Shown: piece after piece, positions 50,277-58,229 of the stretch
How positions within the stretch are numbered: the first letter of the stretch is position 1
Layout of the letters: each line of letters opens with the position of its first letter
Assembly: GCF_000293865.2 (NCBI RefSeq)
Contig: NZ_ALKN02000001.1
Span: forward strand, 465,382 to 529,381
Origin: Limnohabitans sp. Rim28
GTDB lineage: Bacteria; Pseudomonadota; Gammaproteobacteria; Burkholderiales; Burkholderiaceae_C
Length of the DNA stretch: 64,000 bases
Direction of reading: 5' to 3'
Position numbers and translations under genes: made by a program
The notes under the pieces: model-generated
What the model saw: the letters and a program-made list of their open reading frames with translations, nothing else
Databases searched by the model: none
What the model was told of the DNA's origin: nothing

Positions 50277-51569
50277 TCATGCACCGCTGGGGCGCACCAT
50301 CTTGCAGGTGCTGGGCATGCGGGCCTGCTCGGCCTTGATCTGGCGCACGACCTTGAAGCCATAGCCGGAGCCCTCGACATCGAAGGGCACACCGGGCGTG
50401 CCCTGGCGTGCCATCACCCCCACCACCAAGGGCTGCTGGAATTGGTGGTCTTCGGCCCGCATCGAGCCGGTTTGCCCAGCGATGGTGACCCGGGCTTTTT
50501 CGAGCTGCAAGGCCATGGCCACAGGATCGGTGCCCCCTGCCCGTTCAACGGCTTGGGCCAAGGCTTCGATCATCAGCTGCATGCGCACATGCACGTAGTC
50601 CTCAGACGGCTTGGGAAAGCGCTGGCGAAACGACTGGTAAAACTGCTCGCTGGCGGCACCCGGCACGTTGGGCAGCCAATCGGCCACGGCAATCACGCGG
50701 TCGACACCCGATTCGCCAATGGCAGCGGGTGCCCCCAAAGCGTTGCCGTAAAAGGTGTAGAACTTGCCTTCGTAACCCGCTTCCCGCGAGGCCTTGACCA
50801 GGAGCGTCAGGTCATTGCCCCAGTTGCCGGTGATGACCGCTTGGGCCCCGCTGGCTTTGATTTTGGCCGCATACGGCAAGAAGTCTTTGACACGGCCCAA
50901 AGGGTGCAGTTCGTCGCCCACAATTTTCACATCGGGCCGTTGCAGCCCCAGTTGCCTGCGGGCTTCACGCAGCACCGCTTGCCCAAAGCTGTAGTCCTGA
51001 CCGATCAAATACGCCGACTTGACCGTGGTGTCGCCTTTGAGCACCGCCATCAAGGCCACCATGCGCATGTCGGCATGGGCGTCAAATCGGAAATGCCAAA
51101 AGCTGCACTTCTCGTTGGTCAAGATCGGGTCGACCGCCGAGTAGTTCAAGAACAGCACGCGCTTGGCCGGCTCACGCTCGTTGTGTTTGTTGATCGCGTC
51201 AATCAAGGCCGCTGCATTGGCCGAAGAGTTGCCTTGCAAGATCACTTGGGCGCCGTCGTCGATCGCCGACTTGAGGGCCGACAAAGCCTCTTCACTTTGA
51301 CCTTTGCTGTCGTAACGCTCCAGCACCATCGGACGTGCACCCTGAGCCGTTTTGACGCCGCCGCGCGCATTCACCCGTTCGACCGCCCAAGCCATGTTGC
51401 GCACCACCGCTTCGCCGGTGTTGGCAAACGGACCGCTCAGGCCTTCGATCAGAGCGAGTTTGAAGGGCGTGGGGGACTGGGCCTGGGCATGGGCTAGAAC
51501 GGGAACAAAGCACAAGGCCGTCAAACCAGCCAGCCAGGTGCGGCGCGAAAAAAAAGGCAGTGAACGCAT
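50277..51569 (-). CDS. ABC transporter periplasmic binding protein, branched-chain amino acid (LivJ) type
   Basis: Type I periplasmic binding protein of 430 residues. The signal peptide (FSRRTWLAGLTALCFVPVLAHAQAQ) is followed by KLALIEGLSGPFANTGEAVVRN, AYLIGQDYSFGQAV and VITGNWGNDLTLLV, typical of Peripla_BP_6 proteins. It is solitary: no LivHMGF-type permease or ATPase is nearby. Ligands in this family include amino acids, amides, urea and aromatic acids. It lies upstream of the thiV riboswitch on the same strand, but a separate transcript is likely. Confidence 0.86.
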   Translation of the reverse strand: MRSLPFFSRRTWLAGLTALCFVPVLAHAQAQSPTPFKLALIEGLSGPFANTGEAVVRNMAWAVERVNARGGVKTAQGARPMVLERYDSKGQSEEALSALKSAIDDGAQVILQGNSSANAAALIDAINKHNEREPAKRVLFLNYSAVDPILTNEKCSFWHFRFDAHADMRMVALMAVLKGDTTVKSAYLIGQDYSFGQAVLREARRQLGLQRPDVKIVGDELHPLGRVKDFLPYAAKIKASGAQAVITGNWGNDLTLLVKASREAGYEGKFYTFYGNALGAPAAIGESGVDRVIAVADWLPNVPGAASEQFYQSFRQRFPKPSEDYVHVRMQLMIEALAQAVERAGGTDPVAMALQLEKARVTIAGQTGSMRAEDHQFQQPLVVGVMARQGTPGVPFDVEGSGYGFKVVRQIKAEQARMPSTCKMVRPSGA

Positions 51570-51688
51570 GAAAAAAAGGACCGTGAACCGGCCCACACAA
51601 AAAAGAAGCGGAGTTTAACCAGTCGAAGCGCGCAGACTAGGGTTAACCCGCATTCCAACAGGGCTTGTTCAGCGCGCGTTGTGATGCC

Positions 51689-52738
51689 TCAAGGACCGAC
51701 CAGCTCGTGCAGGGGCCAGCGTGGCTTCACGTCGAAGCTGTAACGCGCCTCGGCCTGTTGCGCTCCGGCTTGCAAGCGCATGGCAGCGGCCATGGCGATC
51801 ATGGCGCCGTTGTCGGTGCACAGGTCCAGCTCGGGGTAGTGCACGCGCACTTGCGCTTTGGCGCAAGCGGCGTTGAGCTGCGCACGCAGTTCGCGGTTGG
51901 CCCCCACGCCACCGGCCACCACCAAGCGCTTCATGCCACTGGTTTTGAGCGCGGTCATCGATTTTTTCACCAGCACTTCGACAATCGCGGCCTGCGTGGA
52001 TGCGGCCAAGTCGGCACGCTCAGGCGCGCCTTCGGTGTGGGCGGCGGGGCCGATTTTTTGGCTCTGGGTGAGCACCGCCGTTTTGAGTCCTGCAAAAGAA
52101 AAATCCAGATCGCCGCTGTGCAGCAAAGGGCGCGGCAGCTTGTAAGCCGCCGGGTTGCCCTGCTCGGCCAAACGCGACAGGCCTGGGCCACCGGGGTAAG
52201 GCAAGCCCATGAGCTTGGCCGATTTGTCAAAAGCCTCGCCTGCGGCGTCGTCGATCGTCTCGCCCAGCAATTCGTAGTGGCCCACGCCGTCCACCCGCAT
52301 CAGCTGCGTGTGACCGCCCGAGACCAGCAAGGCGATGAAAGGAAATTCGGGTGGATCGGCGCTCAAAAACGGCGAGAGCAAATGACCTTCCAAATGGTGC
52401 ACGCCCAACACAGGCTTGCCCAAAGACGCCGCCAGCGCACAGGCCACACCCGAGCCCACCAAGAGCGCGCCGGCCAAGCCCGGGCCCCGGGTGTAGGCCA
52501 CCACGTCGATGTCAGCCAAGGTGGCCCCAGCCTCGGCCAGCACTTGGCGGGTGAGCGGCAGCACCCGGCGTATGTGGTCACGGCTGGCCAACTCGGGCAC
52601 CACACCGCCATAGGCCTGGTGCATCTCGATCTGGCTGTACAGCGCGTGAGACAGCAGACGCGGCAAAGCATCGCCTGTGGTCTTGACCAAGGCCACGCCG
52701 GTTTCGTCGCAGGAGGATTCGATGCCCAAAATTTGCAT
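51689..52738 (-). CDS. tsaD: tRNA N6-adenosine threonylcarbamoyltransferase TsaD
   Basis: Transfers the threonylcarbamoyl group to A37 of ANN-decoding tRNAs. The 349-residue protein begins [14 protein letters not shown] and has the metal-binding HHLEGH, then [10 protein letters not shown] and the [12 protein letters not shown] and [14 protein letters not shown]-fold motifs. Length and all motifs are normal. The ATG at 52738 matches the conserved start. Essential housekeeping gene, here divergent from a ModA-like gene. Confidence 0.97.
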   Translation of the reverse strand: MQILGIESSCDETGVALVKTTGDALPRLLSHALYSQIEMHQAYGGVVPELASRDHIRRVLPLTRQVLAEAGATLADIDVVAYTRGPGLAGALLVGSGVACALAASLGKPVLGVHHLEGHLLSPFLSADPPEFPFIALLVSGGHTQLMRVDGVGHYELLGETIDDAAGEAFDKSAKLMGLPYPGGPGLSRLAEQGNPAAYKLPRPLLHSGDLDFSFAGLKTAVLTQSQKIGPAAHTEGAPERADLAASTQAAIVEVLVKKSMTALKTSGMKRLVVAGGVGANRELRAQLNAACAKAQVRVHYPELDLCTDNGAMIAMAAAMRLQAGAQQAEARYSFDVKPRWPLHELVGP

Positions 52739-52829
52739 GCGGGGTAGTTTAAGCGGGGCACCGCGCTTGGGCGCAGCTTGGCCATAATCCAGTCCACTGT
52801 TCATACGACACCCAACCCTAGCCCTGCCC

Positions 52830-53519
52830 ATGACCACACTTCGACTGATTTCCTCCATGGCCACCAAACCGTTGCTGGCCGATTTGGCAGCGCTTTACCA
52901 AAGGCACGCCCCGGGGGTCCTCGTTCAGCTTGAATCGGTAGGCGGGGTTGACGCCGCCAAACGCGTGCAGGCCGGCGAAGCCTTTGACGCTGTGGTGCTG
53001 GCCAGCGACGCCATCGACCGTCTTGTCGCCAGTGGTCATGTCCTGACCGGCAGCCGGGCGGATTTGGTGCTGTCGGGCGTGGCGGTCGCCGTGCCTGCAG
53101 GCCAGCCGATGCCCGACATTTCATCCGAAGCTGCACTCAAGGCGGCCATTTTGGCCGCCCCCACATTGGGTTATTCGACCGGCCCCAGCGGCGTGCAACT
53201 GGCCAAACAGTTTGAGGCATGGGGCATCACTGAACAGATCAAAGACCGCATCGTGCAAGCCAAACCGGGCGTCCCTGTGGGCGCGCTGATTGCCCAAGGC
53301 GAAGTCGCCTTGGGCTTTCAGCAGCTGAGCGAGATGCGTGGGGTCGCGGGCATCACCGTGCTCGGCCCCCTGCCTGATGCGGTGCAAATCACCACCACGT
53401 TTTCGGGCTCAGTGGCCGCGACCAGCGCCCAGGCCCAAGCGGTGCGGGATTTGTTGGCGTTTTGGACCTCGCCAGCGTGCAAGACCTTGAAAGAGGAACA
53501 CGGCATGCACGCCGCCTGA
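52830..53519 (+). CDS. ModA-like substrate-binding-fold protein without signal peptide
   Basis: A 229-residue type II periplasmic-binding-fold protein resembling molybdate-binding Mod[44 protein letters not shown] and [13 protein letters not shown]. It starts MTTLRLISS with no signal sequence, so as written it would stay in the cytoplasm, unlike transport receptors. There is no ModBC nearby. It may bind an oxyanion or small acid as a sensor; that is inference. An upstream start giving a signal peptide is not available in frame. Confidence 0.75.
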   Translation: MTTLRLISSMATKPLLADLAALYQRHAPGVLVQLESVGGVDAAKRVQAGEAFDAVVLASDAIDRLVASGHVLTGSRADLVLSGVAVAVPAGQPMPDISSEAALKAAILAAPTLGYSTGPSGVQLAKQFEAWGITEQIKDRIVQAKPGVPVGALIAQGEVALGFQQLSEMRGVAGITVLGPLPDAVQITTTFSGSVAATSAQAQAVRDLLAFWTSPACKTLKEEHGMHAA

Positions 53520-53596
53520 AGGTCGCCCCAGCTGGGCAGGCCGGCGAACGGCGTCATTTGCTTTATGCCAATAAAGTATTTGGTGGCCGCATTGTT

Positions 53597-53631
53597 AGAT
53601 CAGAAAATTGGATCCATTGATTTTCTGATCT
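53597..53631. repeat. 12-bp perfect inverted repeat before the SUMT gene
   Basis: AGATCAGAAAAT (53597-53608) and ATTTTCTGATCT (53620-53631) are perfect inverted copies separated by 11 bases, which themselves include TGGATCCA. The structure ends 15 bases before the SUMT ATG. It could be a repressor operator, a leader hairpin near the ribosome site, or a weak terminator for the ModA-like gene (a short T-rich stretch follows). Confidence 0.7.
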
Positions 53632-53646
53632 GATTTTTGAACGGAC

Positions 53647-54426
53647 ATGAGCCCTCACTTTGCCTACCGCTGCACTTTGGTCGGCGCCGGACCCGGCGAC
53701 CCAGAACTGCTGACCCTCAAAGCCGTCAAAGCGATTGCCAGTGCCACTGTCTTGCTGGTCGACGACTTGGTCAACGACGCCGTGCTGTCCCACGCCTCAC
53801 CCACCGCACGCATTGTCCATGTGGGCAAGCGCGGTGGTTGCCAAAGCACGCCGCAGGGCTTCATCGACAAACTGATGATCAACGCCGTGCACGAGGGAGA
53901 ACGCGTGGTGCGCCTCAAGGGCGGCGACCCTTTCATCTTTGGCCGGGGCGGCGAAGAAGTCGAGCACCTGCGCCAAGCCGGCATTGACGTGGACGTGGTC
54001 AATGGCATCACTTCAGGCCTGGCGGGCCTGAGCAGCTTGGGCGCTCCGCTGACGCACCGTGAACATGCCCACGGTGTGGTGTTCGTCACAGGCCACGCCA
54101 AACCGGGTGACAGCGGCACCGACTGGCCCCAACTGGCGGCCACCGCAAGGCAGGCCAAACTCACGCTGGTCATTTACATGGGCGTGAGCAGCCTCGAGCA
54201 CATCGGCCAAGGCTTGCTCAGCGGCTTGCCTGCCCAAACGCCTGTGGCCGTGGTGCAAAACGCCAGCTTGCCCACGCAGCGCGAGGCCCTGACCACACTG
54301 GGTGAACTGGTGCACACCGTTCAACGCGAACAACTGGAAAGCCCCAGCATCATCGTGGTGGGCGATGTGGTGCAAGGGGCCCGGGCTTGGACTGCACAGC
54401 CACAGACCGCCCAAAAAGCCGCCTGA
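53647..54426 (+). CDS. cobA: Uroporphyrinogen-III C-methyltransferase (SUMT)
   Basis: S-adenosylmethionine-dependent methyltransferase of 259 residues making precorrin-2, the branch point to sirohaem and cobalamin. It shows LVGAGPGDPELLTLKAVKAI, VHVGKRGG, VVRLKGGDPFIFGRGGEE and ITSGLAGLSSLGAPLTHR, all family signatures. It is a stand-alone SUMT, not the fused CysG. Sirohaem is needed by sulfite reductase, a step adjacent to the cys operon at the window start, and B12 by the AerR-like protein. A 12-bp inverted repeat lies just upstream. Confidence 0.93.
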   Translation: MSPHFAYRCTLVGAGPGDPELLTLKAVKAIASATVLLVDDLVNDAVLSHASPTARIVHVGKRGGCQSTPQGFIDKLMINAVHEGERVVRLKGGDPFIFGRGGEEVEHLRQAGIDVDVVNGITSGLAGLSSLGAPLTHREHAHGVVFVTGHAKPGDSGTDWPQLAATARQAKLTLVIYMGVSSLEHIGQGLLSGLPAQTPVAVVQNASLPTQREALTTLGELVHTVQREQLESPSIIVVGDVVQGARAWTAQPQTAQKAA

Positions 54427-54428
54427 GT

Positions 54429-54758
54429 TCAGCCCCAGCTGCGCGTCAGCAGCTCATCGAGGGCATCGGCGATCACCGGCCCCTGATCGGCCAGACTGCC
54501 GACACACGGACCGAGCTGCTCGCTGGCCACCGACACCATGTCCAGTGGGTGCAGCACCACGGTCTGACCCTTGATTTTGAACACCGGATTCATGCGGGTA
54601 CCGGACACTTTGGCCCCTGCTGGCAAGGCCGAGCGGAGCACCAGTGGTACCACGACTCGGCGACGGTAGCCGTCGAACAGCGAAGACTGCACCAGCACCA
54701 CCATGGGAACCGCCTCGCGCATCGGGCCAGGGTTCAGGTGAACGTCGTATTGCGGCAT
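54429..54758 (-). CDS. ccdB: CcdB-family toxin
   Basis: Gyrase-poisoning toxin family, 109 residues. MPQYDVHLNPGP, VVLVQSSLFDGYRRRVVVPLV, GQTVVLHPLDMVSV, GSLADQGPVIADALDELLTRSWG are the conserved CcdB parts, including the C-terminal Trp-Gly needed for gyrase contact. It lies 18 bases after the antitoxin gene. It ends 2 bases from the convergent SUMT gene. Whether the toxin is active here is not known. Confidence 0.93.
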   Translation of the reverse strand: MPQYDVHLNPGPMREAVPMVVLVQSSLFDGYRRRVVVPLVLRSALPAGAKVSGTRMNPVFKIKGQTVVLHPLDMVSVASEQLGPCVGSLADQGPVIADALDELLTRSWG

Positions 54759-54776
54759 GAAGGGCTCCGATGCGGC

Positions 54777-55022
54777 TTACAGCGTAGAGTGCCCATCGGC
54801 GTACGAACCAGACGCGTCATGCAGGGCATTCCATTCGGCCACGGCCCGTTGCGCCTGCTCACGGTGCTTCTGGCGTGCCTGCCTTTCAGACAGCACATAC
54901 GCCTGCAGCATTTCTTCGACCTTGGCCGAAAGATTGCCGCAATAGGCGCGGGACTCTTGCACCAGCGCTTCGTTGAGCGAGAGGTTGACAGGTTTTTTGG
55001 CGAGGGAATCAAAAGCAGACAT
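54777..55022 (-). CDS. ccdA: CcdA-family antitoxin
   Basis: An 81-residue antitoxin. KKPVNLSLNEALVQESRAYCGNLSAKVEEML forms the ribbon-helix-helix DNA-binding part, and EWNALHDASGSYADGHSTL the disordered toxin-wrapping tail typical of CcdA. It is the first gene of the ccdAB pair and probably represses its own promoter. A GAGC/AGGAG-like stretch lies ahead of the ATG at 55022. Confidence 0.92.
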   Translation of the reverse strand: MSAFDSLAKKPVNLSLNEALVQESRAYCGNLSAKVEEMLQAYVLSERQARQKHREQAQRAVAEWNALHDASGSYADGHSTL

Positions 55023-55090
55023 AGCGCACGCTCCTTCTGTGCGCATTGTATGCGCATGATCGACTGACAACCCAGCTAAACTCTGACCCC

Positions 55091-56356
55091 ATGAGTACAT
55101 GGGATGTGGTGATCGTGGGGGCCGGGGCTGCCGGTTTGTTTTGCGCGGGCGTGGCGGGCCAACGCGGGCTGAAGGTGCTGCTCATCGACCACAGCGACAA
55201 AATTGCCGAAAAGATCCGCATCTCGGGTGGCGGGCGCTGCAATTTCACCAACCGTTTGCTCGATGCTTCGGCGCCACAAAAGCACTTCATCAGCCAGAAC
55301 CCGCACTTTTGCCGCTCGGCCCTGTCGCGCTTCACGCCGCAAGACTTCATCGATCTGGTGCAACAGCACGGCATCGCTTTCCACGAAAAACACAAAGGCC
55401 AGCTGTTTTGCGACCACTCGGCCGAAGACATCATCCGCATGCTGCTGGCCGAATGCGCCGCAGGTGGCGTGGAAATTCGTTCGGGGAGCAGCGTGAAGTC
55501 GGTGCATGCCGAGTCAGGTGAGCCTGCACCTTCGGGGGCAAAGTCCCGTTACACGCTGGTCACCAGCGAAGGCCCTTTGCAGACCACGTCTTTGGTGGTG
55601 GCCACAGGGGGTTTGTCCATTCCTAAAATCGGCGCCAGCGACTGGGGTTACCGCATCGCCAGCCAGTTCGGCCTGCGCTTGGTGGAGCGCCGCCCGGGTT
55701 TGGTGCCTTTGACCTTTGACGGGGATGCTTGGGCCCCGTATGCCCAACTCGCCGGACTCGCATTGCCTGTGGGCATCGAGACAGGCGAAAAGAAGAGCCG
55801 CATGCACTTTGACGAAGACCTGTTGTTCACGCACCGGGGCCTGTCGGGGCCGGGCGTGTTGCAAATTTCCAGCTATTGGCAAGAAGGCACACCGATACGG
55901 CTGAATCTGGCCCCCGAGGTCGACCTGACTGGGCGTTTGCAAGAAGCCAAGCTGCGCTCCAAAAAGCTGCTGGGCAACGAGCTGGCCACCCTCGTGCCCA
56001 GCCGGCTGGCCGATGCCTGGGTGAGCCAAGAGCCGGCCTTGCAGCGCACTGCGGCCGATGTGCCCGACAAAGCCCTGAACAAATTGGCCGAGGCACTGTC
56101 GAACTGGCAACTCACCCCCACGGGCAGCGAAGGCTACAAAAAGGCTGAAGTCACGCTGGGCGGGGTGGACACGCGCGATGTGTCCTCGCAAACCATGGAG
56201 TCCAAACAGCATGGCCTCTACTTCATTGGCGAAGTGATGGACGTGACAGGTTGGTTGGGCGGCTACAACTTCCAATGGGCTTGGGCCAGTGGCCATGCCT
56301 GCGCAGAGGCCCTGGCAGTGGGTGCTTTACCCCGTTCAGAGGCCAACAGCGCCTGA
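55091..56356 (+). CDS. HI0933/YhiN-family flavoprotein (BaiN-like)
   Basis: NAD(P)/FAD-dependent oxidoreductase of 421 residues. It contains VVIVGAGAAGLFCAGVAGQRG, the highly conserved ISGGGRCNFTN, VVATGGLSIPKIGASDWGY, FTHRGLSGPGVLQISSYW and LYFIGEVMDVTGWLGGYNFQWAWASG. The family is conserved in bacteria, with proposed roles in reducing flavin or steroid substrates, but its cellular function is not firmly known. Its start lies 68 bases from the divergent ccdA start. The rpsU promoter begins within 20 bases of its stop. Confidence 0.9.
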   Translation: MSTWDVVIVGAGAAGLFCAGVAGQRGLKVLLIDHSDKIAEKIRISGGGRCNFTNRLLDASAPQKHFISQNPHFCRSALSRFTPQDFIDLVQQHGIAFHEKHKGQLFCDHSAEDIIRMLLAECAAGGVEIRSGSSVKSVHAESGEPAPSGAKSRYTLVTSEGPLQTTSLVVATGGLSIPKIGASDWGYRIASQFGLRLVERRPGLVPLTFDGDAWAPYAQLAGLALPVGIETGEKKSRMHFDEDLLFTHRGLSGPGVLQISSYWQEGTPIRLNLAPEVDLTGRLQEAKLRSKKLLGNELATLVPSRLADAWVSQEPALQRTAADVPDKALNKLAEALSNWQLTPTGSEGYKKAEVTLGGVDTRDVSSQTMESKQHGLYFIGEVMDVTGWLGGYNFQWAWASGHACAEALAVGALPRSEANSA

Positions 56357-56374
56357 AATTTGGGATTTCATGGC

Positions 56375-56380
56375 TATAAT
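56375..56380 (+). promoter_or_regulatory. -10 box of the rpsU promoter
   Basis: A perfect TATAAT with a weak CTGAAA -35 16 bases upstream (56353-56358). A start near 56387 would give rpsU a structured leader of about 120 bases. Confidence 0.6.
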
Positions 56381-56399
56381 CTCAGGCTTTGCTGGCAAA

Positions 56400-56468
56400 C
56401 CCCCGTCTGCCAAATACTAGTTCGTGACGGGGATCCGCCGAAACTGGCTTTCAAGGGCCCGATCTCCC
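56400..56468 (+). promoter_or_regulatory. rpsU leader with two mutually exclusive hairpins
   Basis: CCCCGTC (56401-56407) can pair with GACGGGG (56426-56432). The same GGGG, as GGGGATC (56429-56435), can instead pair with GATCTCCC (56461-56468, one bulge). The two helices cannot coexist, a layout often used for control of ribosomal protein genes. The function is inferred; only the pairing is seen. Confidence 0.45.
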
Positions 56469-56508
56469 TTGCTTGTTCAGCCGGCACATTTTTGGAAACT
56501 TTGATTCA

Positions 56509-56721
56509 ATGACCACCATCCGCGTGAAAGAAAACGAGCCGTTTGACGTCGCCCTGCGTCGCTTCAAGCGCACCATCGAAAAACTCGGCCTGCTGACCGA
56601 TCTGCGTGCCCGCGAGTTTTACGAGAAGCCCACCACCGAGCGCAAGCGCAAGAAGTCGGCTGCCGTCAAGCGCCACTACAAGCGTGTGCGCAGCATGCAA
56701 TTGCCCAAGAAGATGTATTGA
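56509..56721 (+). CDS. rpsU: 30S ribosomal protein S21
   Basis: A 70-residue basic ribosomal protein: [34 protein letters not shown] and the C-terminal Arg/Lys-rich stretch. Needed for translation initiation on the small subunit. ATG 56509 begins the conserved [10 protein letters not shown]; an upstream frame is not part of the protein. It is followed by its own terminator and by yqeY. Unlike the classical macromolecular synthesis operon, dnaG does not follow. Confidence 0.98.
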   Translation: MTTIRVKENEPFDVALRRFKRTIEKLGLLTDLRAREFYEKPTTERKRKKSAAVKRHYKRVRSMQLPKKMY

Positions 56722-56756
56722 TCTTCGGTTTTGTATGACCTGAAAGGTCTGCAAAC

Positions 56757-56791
56757 AAGCCCGCTGGAGGACGCTCAGGCGGGCTTTGTTG
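56757..56791 (+). terminator. Terminator between rpsU and yqeY
   Basis: AAGCCCGC (56757-56764) pairs with GCGGGCTT (56779-56786) across a 14-base loop and is followed by a T-rich tract (TTGTTGTTT). It probably attenuates rpsU mRNA before yqeY. Confidence 0.7.
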
Positions 56792-56837
56792 TTTCTTGAT
56801 TTCCTTTTTTGTTGAAACCCCGTTGCAGGAGCCTCTC

Positions 56838-57284
56838 ATGAGCCTGAAAGCACAAATCACCGAAGACATGAAAACCGCCATGCGGGCCAAAGACGCTGAG
56901 CGCCTGGGCACCATCCGCTTGCTGCTTGCGGCCATGAAGCAAAAGGAAGTGGATGAGCGCATCGAGTTGGACGATGTGGCCGTGGTGGCCATTGTGGACA
57001 AGCTCATCAAACAGCGCAAAGACTCGATCGCCGCTTTTGAACAAGCCGCCCGCCAGGACCTGGCCGACAAAGAAAAAGCCGAAATGGCCGTGTTGTTGGC
57101 TTACCTGCCTGCGCGCATGTCGGCCGAAGAAGTCACTGCGGCCGTGCAGGCCATCGTGGCCGCGTTGGGTGCCAAGGGGCCAGGCGACATGGGCAAGGTG
57201 ATGGGCGCGGTCAAAGCCCAGTTGGCAGGCAAGGCCGACATGGGTCAGGTATCGGCTGCGGTCAAGGCGGCTTTGGCGGGCTGA
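56838..57284 (+). CDS. yqeY: GatB/YqeY domain-containing protein
   Basis: A 148-residue protein consisting of the YqeY domain, the tRNA-binding tail also found at the end of GatB: TEDMKTAMRAKDAERLGTIRLLLAAMKQKEVDER, then EMAVLLAYLPARMS and GDMGKVMGAV. The exact function of stand-alone YqeY is unproven. CAGGAG lies 8 bases before the ATG. The rpsU-yqeY neighbourhood is common in proteobacteria. Confidence 0.94.
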   Translation: MSLKAQITEDMKTAMRAKDAERLGTIRLLLAAMKQKEVDERIELDDVAVVAIVDKLIKQRKDSIAAFEQAARQDLADKEKAEMAVLLAYLPARMSAEEVTAAVQAIVAALGAKGPGDMGKVMGAVKAQLAGKADMGQVSAAVKAALAG

Positions 57285-57325
57285 TCGCGGCCGGAGACCG
57301 CTACTTCAAGCCTGGAGTCAGGGCT

Positions 57326-58216
57326 TCAGGCTTGCAAGATCAGCGCAGCGCCGGCCACGGCCAACACCGCCCCACCCCAAGCCCCCCAGGCCGGACGGCG
57401 GCGGTACACCCCCCACAGCAGCGGCAACAGCAAGATGGGGGTGAGTGACGAGAAAATGCCCACCAAATTGGCTTGGCCTGTGTGCAGCGCCTGCAAGATC
57501 AAGGTCATGCCCAGCGCCATGGCCACTGCCGCACTGGCCCAGGTGTTGAACAAGGTCTTCGCATCCAGCGGGTTTTGCACTTTGGCCACTTGAGCCCCGG
57601 CCCACAGCAGCGCCAAGTGCGCCAAGAAACTGGCCGAAGTACGCACCGCAGAGGCCGATACGGCATCCACCCCGGAGGCCATCAAAGGCTTGATCATCAA
57701 GGTGGCGACCGACTGACACATGGCCGCCAGCAGGCCCAACAAAACCCCGGTCAGCAAACTGCCTTGGGTGTTTTCCCAAGCATGGGTTTCGCTCTCGCGG
57801 CGACCCCACACAATCGCCACCATCACGCCCGACACCAGCAAGCTGCCGCCCACCAAGGTCCAACCCCACAAGGTTTCACCTAAAAACAACCAAGCCAGCA
57901 AGGTGGAAAAAATGGCGTGCGTGGCAAAGAGCACGCCACTTCGGCGCGGCCCCAGCCGGTTCATGCAGGCAAACAGCGCCGTGTCACCAATGAAGATGCC
58001 GATCAAACCCGACAAGGCCAGCAAGGCCACGCTCGAAGCATCCAGGCTGCGCCATTGACCGGTGAGCAGCGCCATGGCCCACAGCAGGGTCAGGGCAAAA
58101 AACAAGCGCCAGCGGGTGAACGCAAAGGCCCCCATACGGCTGGAGGCCGCAGCCGAAAACAAACTGCCCACCGCCCAAGACAAAGCGGCCAGCGCCGCCA
58201 AGAGTTCAGCCTGCAC
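57326..58216 (-). CDS. EamA/DMT-family transporter
   Basis: Inner-membrane permease of 296 residues with ten predicted helices in two EamA repeats; FLGETLWGWTLVGGSLLVSGVM ends repeat 1. The substrate is unknown. The start is GTG (58216) at the conserved helix-1 opening MQAELLAALAALSWA; no ATG fits. It lies 13 bases downstream of pmbA on the same strand and may be co-transcribed with it. Confidence 0.83.
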   Translation of the reverse strand: MQAELLAALAALSWAVGSLFSAAASSRMGAFAFTRWRLFFALTLLWAMALLTGQWRSLDASSVALLALSGLIGIFIGDTALFACMNRLGPRRSGVLFATHAIFSTLLAWLFLGETLWGWTLVGGSLLVSGVMVAIVWGRRESETHAWENTQGSLLTGVLLGLLAAMCQSVATLMIKPLMASGVDAVSASAVRTSASFLAHLALLWAGAQVAKVQNPLDAKTLFNTWASAAVAMALGMTLILQALHTGQANLVGIFSSLTPILLLPLLWGVYRRRPAWGAWGGAVLAVAGAALILQA

Positions 58217-58229
58217 AACGCAGCAGGGC

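Noticed and set aside
53561..53576. CTTTAT-N4-ATAAAG short inverted repeat before SUMT
   Set aside because: Only 6 bp and AT-rich, with no T-run; too weak to call a terminator or operator.
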